Part shown: positions 1 through 9,813 of the stretch, in pieces
How the letters are laid out: every line of letters begins with the position of its first letter
Position numbering within the stretch: position 1 is the stretch's first letter
From: an uncultured Oscillospiraceae bacterium
GTDB taxonomy: Bacteria; Bacillota; Clostridia; Oscillospirales; Oscillospiraceae
NCBI GenBank assembly: GCA_910584395.1
Contig: CAJUAS010000017.1
Span: forward strand, 1-37,621
Reading direction: 5' to 3'
Length of the DNA stretch: 37,621 bases
The notes under the pieces: generated by a model
The model's database searches: none
The model's input: only the letters and a program-made list of their open reading frames with translations
What the model was told of the DNA's origin: nothing
Made by a program: the position numbers and the translations under genes

Positions 1-1
1 G

Positions 2-3274
<3,273 letters not shown>

Positions 3275-3294
3275 GCGATTCCACGCAACGCAAA

Positions 3295-3329
3295 GGAAGC
3301 CCCGGAATACTCCGGGGCTTCCTATTTCT
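3295..3329 (+). terminator. Intrinsic terminator of nifJ
   Basis: A perfect 12-bp stem (GGAAGCCCCGGA at 3295-3306 with TCCGGGGCTTCC at 3311-3322), loop ATAC, followed by a T-rich tail. It lies 20 bp after the nifJ stop codon and ends nifJ transcription before cassette A. Confidence 0.85.
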
Positions 3330-3349
3330 ATAGCCGGTAGTCGCTGGGC

Positions 3350-3376
3350 AAGACGAAAGAACCGTCCTCTTGTCTT
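3350..3376 (+). repeat. Left inverted repeat of cassette A
   Basis: A 27-bp imperfect palindrome beginning AAGACGA and ending TTGTCTT. Its reverse complement matches the repeat at 3734-3760 at 24 of 27 positions, the first 20 being identical (AAGACAAGAGGACGGTTCTT). The same core recurs around cassette B. Confidence 0.85.
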
Positions 3377-3404
3377 GAAAGCAGTATTTAGGGAGGTATT
3401 AACA

Positions 3405-3734
3405 GTGAGTTGGGATGTTGCGCTCGTTCGCACAAAAACAAACACAGAACCAATTGAAAAAATTGATAACTTAAGCAGGAGAGATTTTCGCCTCGATGAA
3501 GTCGTGAAAAAACTTGAAGAAAATTTAGTGGGCATAGAAAAAGCTGATTTGGCATGGCTGGACTATGAAGCCTGTGATTACTCTGTGTCATTTCAGCTTG
3601 CCCCGGAAGAAATTATCCTTTATATACATATTTTAAGCGATGACGGTGAAGCTGCGGTAATGACCCTCATAAAAGATTTGTGTGTCTGGCTTGATTGCAG
3701 AGCAATTGATCGAACAGAAAACGAGTTTATCTAA
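3405..3734 (+). CDS. Cassette A cargo: small acidic protein of unknown function
   Basis: A 109-residue soluble protein beginning MSWDVALVRTKTNTEP. The GTG start at 3405 is chosen because GGGAGGT sits 8 bases upstream; an in-frame ATG at 3375 overlaps the left repeat and has no ribosome binding site. No signal peptide or membrane segment is seen. The pattern (MSWD start, central SVSFQL-type strand, C-terminal CVWLDCRAIDRTENEFI) resembles, from memory, a small family often met as stand-alone or immunity-like proteins, but no function can be assigned. The gene is clearly richer in A and T than its neighbours, suggesting transfer. The stop codon touches the right repeat; only about 28 bp separate the left repeat from the start, leaving no room for a separate promoter. 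Confidence 0.75.
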   Translation: MSWDVALVRTKTNTEPIEKIDNLSRRDFRLDEVVKKLEENLVGIEKADLAWLDYEACDYSVSFQLAPEEIILYIHILSDDGEAAVMTLIKDLCVWLDCRAIDRTENEFI

Positions 3735-3760
3735 AGACAAGAGGACGGTTCTTCTGTCCT
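3734..3760 (-). repeat. Right inverted repeat of cassette A
   Basis: Starts at the last base of the cassette A stop codon. Its first 20 bases are AAGACAAGAGGACGGTTCTT, the exact reverse complement of the matching part of 3350-3376. It runs on into CTGTCctGACAG, a small further palindrome reminiscent of the fuller hairpin at the 3' side of cassette B. Confidence 0.85.
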
Positions 3761-3820
3761 GACAGATTCAAAGGAAGGTGATGAAATTCCCGCAAATGAC
3801 GAAATAGGCAAATAAAAATC

Positions 3821-3855
3821 AGGGGCGGGGCGCATGATGCGCTTTGCCCCTTTCG
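3821..3855. repeat. Strong intergenic hairpin
   Basis: AGGGGC and GCCCCT arms enclose a near-perfect GCGCAT/ATGCGC palindrome (3830-3842). It may end read-through from cassette A, though the T tract is weak. The 3761-4029 stretch holds no gene that I can see, only this hairpin and the one at 3940-3976. Confidence 0.5.
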
Positions 3856-3939
3856 TTTGGGAAATGCGTCCCACCGTAGGATTTATTTTGTGGGTCAATC
3901 GCTGGGGATGCCGTAGCCGTAAATCCCCACAGGGTCAGA

Positions 3940-3976
3940 GGGCGCGACAACCCCGGCGCGCCCAGTGGTCGCGCCC
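3940..3976. repeat. Intergenic inverted repeat GGGCGCGAC/GTCGCGCCC
   Basis: Nine-base perfect arms at 3940-3948 and 3968-3976 with a GC-rich centre. It resembles the GGGCGCACA palindrome after gpr (17508-17526) and may belong to the same class of small interspersed palindromes. Confidence 0.45.
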
Positions 3977-4029
3977 TACGCCTTTTCCGGATTCGACAAA
4001 AAACTGGGCGATTGGACAGGCTTTTGGGG

Positions 4030-4058
4030 TTGACTTTTTTGAAAAACGGAGGTAAAAT
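4030..4058 (+). promoter_or_regulatory. SigA-type promoter of the riboswitch-antiporter unit
   Basis: TTGACT at 4030-4035, a 17-bp spacer, then TAAAAT at 4053-4058. Transcription would begin near 4065, exactly where the riboswitch P1 stem begins. Confidence 0.8.
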
Positions 4059-4065
4059 ACCCCCA

Positions 4066-4226
4066 TTGAGGGAGTAGTTGGCTCTTTTGGGAGCGGCAAG
4101 TCAACAGCCCCGGCGGGGGAGTGGCAAGAAAACCCGTCTGGCTTGTCTGAAATAACGAGACTCAAGTATGGCGCGGCCGTACTTGGGCGAAACTGTTCAG
4201 GTGCGGCAGCGCGCCTGAATTTTTTT
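4066..4226 (+). ncRNA. yybP-ykoY manganese riboswitch with intrinsic terminator
   Basis: P1 arms TTGAG (4066-4070) and CTCAA (4161-4165) enclose the conserved signatures of the class in order: GGGAGTAG, GTCAACA and ACGAGAC. A second hairpin, CAAGTATGGC/GCCGTACTTG (4163-4185), overlaps the 3' strand of P1 and could compete with it. It is followed by the terminator TTCAGGTGCG/CGCGCCTGAA (4196-4219) plus seven T. The class senses Mn2+ and usually turns genes on when Mn2+ is high, so the antiporter should be induced by metal excess. The class call rests on motif order and context rather than a covariance search. Confidence 0.82.
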
Positions 4227-4244
4227 ATGGAAGGGTTGAAGAAA

Positions 4245-5189
4245 ATGGACGTGATCGTACTCAATCTGCTGGTGTTTGCCATCGGCGCGCTGATGATCAT
4301 CAAGGGGGGCGACTGGTTCGTGGACGCGGCGAGCTGGATCGCCGGGGCGCTGCGCATCCCCACCTTTATCATCGGCGCGACCATCGTCTCCATTGCCACC
4401 ACCCTGCCCGAGATGCTGGTCTCCCTGATGGCGGCGGCGGACGGGAAGGTGGAAATGGCCATCGGCAACGCCGTCGGCTCGGTGATCGCCAACACTGCTC
4501 TCATTATGGCGGTGGCCATGCTGGGCATGAAGATCGCCTGCCCCCGGAAAGGCTACTGGAAGCAGTTCGCCCTGTTTATCGCCGCGGCGGCGGGGCTGTA
4601 TGTCTTTTGTCTGCCCGGTGAGCTGAACCTGATCGGCTGTATTGTCATGGCCCTCATTTTTGTGGTGTTCCTCGTCCAGAACGTCCGCAGCGCAAAGGCG
4701 CAGGGGGAGGACGACGTGCCCCAGCAGACGCAGTCCGGCGGCGCGGGGAAGTACATTGCGCTGTTTATCATTGGCGCAGTGGGGCTGGCGGTGGGCAGCC
4801 AGCTTTTGGTGCGCTCGGGCAGCACGCTGGCGACCCTGTTCGGCGTGCCGGAGCGGGTCATCGCCGTGACGCTGGTGGCGGTGGGCACGTCCCTCCCGGA
4901 GCTGGTCACCACCATCACCGCCATTTTGAAAAAGCAGTCCTCCCTGTCGGTGGGCAACATTTTGGGGGCAAACATCATCGACCTGTCCCTGATCCTGCCC
5001 TTGAGCGCGCTGGTGTCGGGCAAGGCTCTGCCTGTGGCGGGGAGCATTCTGCGCCTCGATCTGCCCTTCTGCCTTGGGGTGACCCTGCTGGCGTCCGTGC
5101 CCATCCTCCTGCGGGAAAAGGCCACCAAGGTTCAGGGCGCGGCCCTGCTGGCGGTGTACGCCGTCTACCTGTGGCTGGTGCTGGCATAA
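4245..5189 (+). CDS. CaxA/YrbG-type Na+/Ca2+ (cation) antiporter
   Basis: A 314-residue inner membrane protein with about ten hydrophobic segments and the two inverted alpha-repeats of the CaCA superfamily. Repeat 1 contains TTLPEM and GNAVGSVIAN; repeat 2 contains GTSLPEL and GNILGANI. These hold the acidic and polar cation-binding residues. The ATG at 4245 is chosen because GGAAGGG lies about 10 bases upstream. An in-frame ATG at 4227 directly follows the terminator T tract, and starts further upstream lie inside the riboswitch. Control by a yybP-ykoY element argues that in this organism the substrate may be Mn2+ or both Mn2+ and Ca2+; that is inference. A bidirectional terminator follows. 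Confidence 0.9.
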   Translation: MDVIVLNLLVFAIGALMIIKGGDWFVDAASWIAGALRIPTFIIGATIVSIATTLPEMLVSLMAAADGKVEMAIGNAVGSVIANTALIMAVAMLGMKIACPRKGYWKQFALFIAAAAGLYVFCLPGELNLIGCIVMALIFVVFLVQNVRSAKAQGEDDVPQQTQSGGAGKYIALFIIGAVGLAVGSQLLVRSGSTLATLFGVPERVIAVTLVAVGTSLPELVTTITAILKKQSSLSVGNILGANIIDLSLILPLSALVSGKALPVAGSILRLDLPFCLGVTLLASVPILLREKATKVQGAALLAVYAVYLWLVLA

Positions 5190-5204
5190 ATCGCGAATAA
5201 CAAA

Positions 5205-5241
5205 AAGGGCCGGACTTCACAAGAAGTCCGGCCCTTTTTTT
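5205..5241. terminator. Bidirectional terminator between antiporter and MATE gene
   Basis: A perfect 14-bp stem, AAGGGCCGGACTTC/GAAGTCCGGCCCTT, loop ACAA, with an A run on the left and a T run on the right, placed between converging genes. Confidence 0.9.
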
Positions 5242-5253
5242 ATGCGTATCCTC

Positions 5254-6609
5254 TCACCCTGCCAGCGCGGGGCTGCTGTGTTCCGCCCAAGGAACGCGCC
5301 AGAGGTAGAGCAAAAAGAGCGCGGCGCTGATGGACCAAGTGACGGGGTAGGCGGAGAACACCACGGCGATGTCGGGAATGTGGGCCACCATGAGGGTGAC
5401 GTAGATGATGCGGCCCACGCACCAGATGGCCAGCATGATGCCCATGGGGATGACCGCGCGGCCCGCGCCCCGGAGGGTGGCGGCGGCGGTGTGGGACAGG
5501 GCAAGGAAGCAGTAAAAGAAGCACTCGATGCGCGCCTGACGCACGCCGTAGGCGACCACCTCCGGCTCGTTGTTAAAAAGTCCGATAAAAAACGGCGCAA
5601 AGAGGAAAAACACCGCGCCCAGCAGTTCCGCCGCGCCCATGCTCATGGCCATGCCCAGCCGCGCGCCCTGCTTGGCCCGCTGGGGCTGGCCCGCCCCCAA
5701 ATTTTGGCTCACAAAGGTGGTGAGGGCCAAGGCCAAACTGGTGATGGGGAGAAAGACGAAGCCCTCGATCTTGAAGTAGCTGCCGCACCCCGCCATGGCG
5801 TTGTCCCCAAAGGCGTTGATGTTGCTCTGAATGACCACGTTGGCGATGGAAATGACGCTGTTTTGCACGCCGCTGGGCAGGCCCAGACGGAAAATGCGGG
5901 AAAAGATGGATTTGTCCAACCGCAGTTTTTGGAAGGAAAAGGTCACCGGGCATTTGCCGCTCATCAGCCGGGCAAAGCCCAACAGGGCGCTGAGGGCCTG
6001 ACCGATGACGGTGGCCAGCGCCGCGCCGGTGACCCCCATGCGGAAGCCCGCCACAAAGACCAGATCCAAAACCACGTTGATGCAAGATGCGGTAATGAGG
6101 TAGTAAAGGGGGTGCTTGCTGTCCCCCATGGCCTGAAAAATGCCGTTAGCGGTGTTATAAAGCACCAGCCCCAACAGTCCGGCGCAGTAGATGCGGAAAT
6201 ACGCCACCGAGTTGGGCATGACGTTGGCGGGCGTGCCCATCCACGTGAGAATGGTGGGGGTAAACAAAACGCCAAAAATCGACAAAACACTGCCCAAAAG
6301 AAGGGAAAAGATCACGGTGGTGTGGACGGCGCGGTCGACCCCCTCGCTGTCCTGCGCGCCAAAATAGCGGGAGATGATAACGCTCGCGCCGATAAAGACC
6401 CCCTGAAAAAAGCCGATGATGAGAAAGCAAAGACTGCCCGAGGAGGTCACCGCCGCCAGAGCGGCCTTGGAGTCGAAGTTGCCCACCACAAAAGCGTCCA
6501 CCGCGTTGTAAAGCTGCTGGAACAGATTGCCCAGCAGCAGCGGCAGGGCGAAACGAAGCAAAATTTTCCAAATCGGCCCTTCCGTCATTCTGTTTTTTGT
6601 CTCGTCCAT
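5254..6609 (-). CDS. MATE family efflux transporter
   Basis: A 451-residue, 12-segment membrane protein made of two homologous halves. It exports cationic drugs or metabolites in exchange for Na+ or H+. The N-terminal MTEGPIWKILLRFALPLLLGN followed by QQLYNAVDAFVVGNF is the typical opening of the DinF/NorM-like Firmicutes group. The ATG at 6609 is chosen because GGGAGGT lies 9 bases upstream; the ATG at 6660 has no such site. It stands alone with its own promoter and shares a terminator with the antiporter. The substrate cannot be told. Confidence 0.9.
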   Translation of the reverse strand: MDETKNRMTEGPIWKILLRFALPLLLGNLFQQLYNAVDAFVVGNFDSKAALAAVTSSGSLCFLIIGFFQGVFIGASVIISRYFGAQDSEGVDRAVHTTVIFSLLLGSVLSIFGVLFTPTILTWMGTPANVMPNSVAYFRIYCAGLLGLVLYNTANGIFQAMGDSKHPLYYLITASCINVVLDLVFVAGFRMGVTGAALATVIGQALSALLGFARLMSGKCPVTFSFQKLRLDKSIFSRIFRLGLPSGVQNSVISIANVVIQSNINAFGDNAMAGCGSYFKIEGFVFLPITSLALALTTFVSQNLGAGQPQRAKQGARLGMAMSMGAAELLGAVFFLFAPFFIGLFNNEPEVVAYGVRQARIECFFYCFLALSHTAAATLRGAGRAVIPMGIMLAIWCVGRIIYVTLMVAHIPDIAVVFSAYPVTWSISAALFLLYLWRVPWAEHSSPALAG

Positions 6610-6660
6610 AGTCTGTGAACCTCCCGTGAGAAATGGAAAAAAGGAAGTCATATTTTGCAT

Positions 6661-6690
6661 AGTTTACACCCAAAAATGCTGAAAAGTCAA
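6661..6690 (-). promoter_or_regulatory. Probable SigA promoter of the MATE gene
   Basis: On the minus strand TTGACT (6690-6685), an 18-bp spacer and TAAACT (6666-6661), about 50 bp before the start codon. Confidence 0.55.
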
Positions 6691-6809
6691 ATGTATTTTC
6701 CAGAGTGGTTTTGCGGCGGCGGGTCATAGTAAAAAAGGCGGCATGACCGCTGAAAAAAGCTGGAAAACTCGGATTTCTTAAGACGTTTTCAAGGAAAAGG
6801 GGGAAGAAA

Positions 6810-7886
6810 ATGAAGCATAACCGCAAGACAAAGGGGGTGCGGGCCATGGCGCTGGCGCTGGCGAGCGTGGTGGCGTTGGCGTTGACGCCCACAGCGAGCG
6901 CATTTGAGCTTCCGTGGGCGAGAACGCCAAAGCCCGGCGGGGTGGCGACGAAAATGTTGGTGCCGGTAGGGCACACAGTGGGGATCAAGCTGTTTTCCGA
7001 CGGCGTTTTGGTGGTGGGACTGTCCCCCATCGACACCGCCGACGGCGAGGCGCAGCCCGCCAAAAGCTGCGGCTTAAAGGAAGGGGATATCATTACCCAC
7101 ATCAACCGCCAAGAGGTGGACACCATTGAGGAGGTTCAGGCGGTGCTGGCCCAAAGCGACGGAGAGGCCATGTCCATCCGCGCCCTGCGGGGGGACACCC
7201 CGGTGGAGCTGACCGCCAAGGCCGTGCAGTGTGGCACGGACGGCAGCTATAAGTTGGGCGCGTGGATCAGGGATTCCATGGCGGGCATCGGCACGGTGAC
7301 CTTTTACGACCCGGACACGGGGGTGTTCGGCGCGCTGGGCCACGGGGTGAGCGACGTGGACACCCTGCGGCTCATGCCCCTGAGCCGGGGCGCGATCCTC
7401 CACTCCTCCGTCACAGGGGTGGAGAAGGGACAGATCGGCACGCCGGGGCAGCTTCGCGGCGCATTTGACCTGTCTCAGGATCTGGGCCAGCTCTACGCCA
7501 ATACCACCTCGGGCATTTTCGGCACGCTGGAGACCACCGGCAGCCTGCCCTTGGGGGAGGCCCTGCCTGTGGCTGCCAGAGACGAGGTGAAGGTGGGGGA
7601 AGTGACCATCCGCTCCAACATCCAAGGGGAGGAAGTCAAGGAGTATCAGGCGGAGATCGTCCGCATTTACCTGGAAAATGAGGAGGACACGCGGAATTTC
7701 CTCATTAAAGTGACGGACGAGGAGCTGCTTGCCAAGACCGGCGGCATCGTTCAGGGCATGAGCGGCAGCCCCATTTTGCAGGACGGGAAGCTGGTGGGCG
7801 CAGTGACCCATGTGCTTCTCAACGACCCGACGCAGGGCTACGGCATTTTAGCGGAAAATATGCTCAAGGCCGCAGGGGCGGCGTAA
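6810..7886 (+). CDS. spoIVB: SpoIVB serine peptidase (sporulation signalling)
   Basis: A 358-residue protein with an N-terminal signal/anchor (about residues 10-31, ending TASA), a PDZ domain (about 55-140) and the S55 peptidase domain. Candidate catalytic residues are His178 in GALGHGVSD and a Ser in GMSGSP (318-322). In Bacillus it is made in the forespore, secreted into the intermembrane space, and triggers pro-sigma-K processing by cleaving SpoIVFA. The start has AAGGGGGAAG close upstream. It is shorter than the roughly 425-residue Bacillus protein. Unlike many genomes, spo0A is not next door; a hairpin and converging transketolase genes follow. Confidence 0.92.
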   Translation: MKHNRKTKGVRAMALALASVVALALTPTASAFELPWARTPKPGGVATKMLVPVGHTVGIKLFSDGVLVVGLSPIDTADGEAQPAKSCGLKEGDIITHINRQEVDTIEEVQAVLAQSDGEAMSIRALRGDTPVELTAKAVQCGTDGSYKLGAWIRDSMAGIGTVTFYDPDTGVFGALGHGVSDVDTLRLMPLSRGAILHSSVTGVEKGQIGTPGQLRGAFDLSQDLGQLYANTTSGIFGTLETTGSLPLGEALPVAARDEVKVGEVTIRSNIQGEEVKEYQAEIVRIYLENEEDTRNFLIKVTDEELLAKTGGIVQGMSGSPILQDGKLVGAVTHVLLNDPTQGYGILAENMLKAAGAA

Positions 7887-7910
7887 GGCGGACAGTCCGC
7901 CGGACGGAAA

Positions 7911-7945
7911 GCATCGCCGGGTATCCTCAGGATACCCGGCGATGC
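7911..7945. terminator. Long perfect hairpin between convergent spoIVB and transketolase genes
   Basis: A perfect 16-bp stem, GCATCGCCGGGTATCC/GGATACCCGGCGATGC, with a 3-base loop. There is no T tract on the plus side and only TTT on the minus side, so it may act as a weak bidirectional terminator or as an RNA-stabilising hairpin. Confidence 0.6.
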
Positions 7946-7970
7946 CGCTGTCCACCACAAAACAGAGAGC

Positions 7971-8921
7971 TTAGCCTTTTTTCAGGGCCAGCGCCTTGTG
8001 GACGTGTTCCACAATGCCGGCGGGGTTGAGGCCGAAGTAATCCAGCACGTCCATGGCCTTGCCGGAGCGGCCGAAGCGGTCGGGCACGCCGTGGCGGATG
8101 ACGGGGACGGGGCAGGTCTCGCTCAAATAGCTGGCCACCGCCGCGCCCAGACCGCCAATGATGCTGTGTTCCTCGGTGGTGACGATGCACCCCGTCTCTT
8201 GGGCGGCCTGAAGGAGCAGCTCATGATCGAGGGGCTTGATAGTGCTGATATTGAGGACGCGGGCGTCGATCCCCTGCTGGGAGAGCAGCTTGGCCGCCTC
8301 CATCGCCATGCTCACCATCATACCCGTGGCGGCGATGGTCACGTCCTTGCCGGGGCGGAGGGTGATCCCCTTGCCAATGCGGAAGGTGTAGCCGGGGATG
8401 GCGTCGGTGAACTGTTCGGTAGCCAGACGGGCCATGCGGAGATAGGCGGGGCCGCTCTGCTCCAACAGGGCCTTCACCGCCAGACGCATTTCAAAGGCGT
8501 CGCAGGGGCAGAGAACGGTCATATTGGGGAGGATGGACATGGTGGCCAGATCCTCACAGCACTGGTGGGTGGGGCCGTCCTCACCCACCGAAAGCCCGCC
8601 GTGAGAGCCGACCACGGTGACGTTCAGCTTGGGCAGGGCCACCGAGGTGCGAACCTGCTCAAAGGCCCGTCCGGTGGAGAACATGGCAAAGGACGAGGCA
8701 AACACGTGCTTGCCGCAGGTGGCCAAGCCCGCCGCCACGCCGATCATGTTCTGCTCGGCAATGCCAAGGTCAAAAAAGCGGTCGGGGTACGCCTTGCCGA
8801 ACACGGCGGCGTTGGTAGAGCCGGAGAGGTCGGCGTCCAGCACCACCAGCTCGGGATGCTCCGGGGCAAATTCCAGCAGGGCCTTGCCGTAGGCCACGCG
8901 GGTGGCGATCTTTTCCGACAT
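7971..8921 (-). CDS. Transketolase, C-terminal subunit
   Basis: A 316-residue protein carrying the pyrimidine-binding and C-terminal domains of transketolase. With the N-terminal subunit it moves two-carbon units between sugar phosphates in the non-oxidative pentose phosphate pathway. The FDLGIAEQNMIGVAAGLA segment carries the conserved Glu that activates the TPP pyrimidine ring. The ATG at 8921 is preceded by GGAGGT at 8 bases and lies one base after the stop of the N-terminal subunit, so the two are translationally coupled. The two-gene split is normal in Clostridia and archaea. Confidence 0.93.
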   Translation of the reverse strand: MSEKIATRVAYGKALLEFAPEHPELVVLDADLSGSTNAAVFGKAYPDRFFDLGIAEQNMIGVAAGLATCGKHVFASSFAMFSTGRAFEQVRTSVALPKLNVTVVGSHGGLSVGEDGPTHQCCEDLATMSILPNMTVLCPCDAFEMRLAVKALLEQSGPAYLRMARLATEQFTDAIPGYTFRIGKGITLRPGKDVTIAATGMMVSMAMEAAKLLSQQGIDARVLNISTIKPLDHELLLQAAQETGCIVTTEEHSIIGGLGAAVASYLSETCPVPVIRHGVPDRFGRSGKAMDVLDYFGLNPAGIVEHVHKALALKKG

Positions 8922-8922
8922 T

Positions 8923-9765
8923 TCAGCCCACCTCCTTTTCGATGGCGGCAAGCTGGGCCTCCAGCTCGGCGCGGGCCACCTGATATTGCTCGGTGTTGGG
9001 GGCTTTTCCATGCCAACCGGGGTCGTTCTCCATGAAAGAGACCCCCTTGCCCTTGACGGTGCGGGCCAGAAGGACGGTGGGCTTGTCCCCCGTCTGCTCC
9101 GCCGTGCGGAAGGCGGCGCGGAGAGAATCGAAATCATGGCCGTCGCATTTGACCACGTTCCAGCCGAAGGCTTCGAACTTTTTGTCCAGCGGCTCAATGG
9201 GCATGACATCCTCTGTCTTGCCGTCGATCTGAAGGCCGTTCACATCCACGATGGCGCAGAGGTTGTCAAGGCCGAACTTGGCCGCAGACATGGCCGCCTC
9301 CCAAACCTGCCCCTCATCCAGCTCGCCGTCGCCCAGCAGGGCGTAGACCCGGTAACCCCTGCCGTCCATCTTGCCCGCCAGAGCCATGCCCACGGCGGCG
9401 GAAATGCCCTGCCCCAGAGAGCCGGTGGTCATGTCCACGCCGGGAATAAAGCCCCGCTCCGGGTGGCCGGAGAGATAGCTGTGCATGGCCCGGAAGGTTT
9501 TCAGGTCTTCCATAGGGAAGAAGCCCTTCATGGCCAGCGCAGGGTAGAGAGCGGGGGTGCAGTGGCCCTTGGAGAGGACGAACCGATCCCGGTCAGGGTC
9601 GTCGGGGGTCTTGGGATCGACCCGCAGGATCTCCTGATAGAGAAGGGTGACGATGTCCACGGCGGAGAGAGAGCCGCCGGGGTGGCCGGACTGGGCGGTG
9701 AACACCATGTCCAGCGCCATGAGCCGGCTTTTGGCTGCGGGGAGAGAGAGAGGATCAAGTTTCAT
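8923..9765 (-). CDS. Transketolase, N-terminal (TPP-binding) subunit
   Basis: A 280-residue protein with SGHPGGSLS near residue 25 and the TPP/Mg2+ motif GDGELDEGQVWEAA followed by DVNGLQIDG. The ATG at 9765 has AGGAAAG upstream; the longer reading from 9810 overlaps the tail of the preceding gene and lacks a good site. It forms the heterodimer with the gene directly downstream. It sits at the end of a minus-strand run that starts with glyS. Confidence 0.93.
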   Translation of the reverse strand: MKLDPLSLPAAKSRLMALDMVFTAQSGHPGGSLSAVDIVTLLYQEILRVDPKTPDDPDRDRFVLSKGHCTPALYPALAMKGFFPMEDLKTFRAMHSYLSGHPERGFIPGVDMTTGSLGQGISAAVGMALAGKMDGRGYRVYALLGDGELDEGQVWEAAMSAAKFGLDNLCAIVDVNGLQIDGKTEDVMPIEPLDKKFEAFGWNVVKCDGHDFDSLRAAFRTAEQTGDKPTVLLARTVKGKGVSFMENDPGWHGKAPNTEQYQVARAELEAQLAAIEKEVG

Positions 9766-9813
9766 TTTATCTTTCCTTTCCGATCCAATAGGAGGAGTAC
9801 CTTCGGACATGGA

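Noticed and set aside
3771..3810. A nine-codon mini-ORF (ATG at 3781) with an AAGGAAGG site, possibly a leader peptide.
   Set aside because: Too short, no regulatory codon pattern, and no attenuator-like arrangement with the distant antiporter gene.
5242..6618. A 458-codon open frame on the plus strand opposite the MATE gene.
   Set aside because: It is a GC-driven shadow: the composition is Gly/His/Arg-rich and low-complexity, with no domain, while the minus strand encodes a clear MATE protein.
6717..6750. Inverted repeat GCGGGTCAT/ATGACCGC ahead of spoIVB.
   Set aside because: Single short repeat with no further sign of an operator or terminator; could be chance in a short intergenic region.
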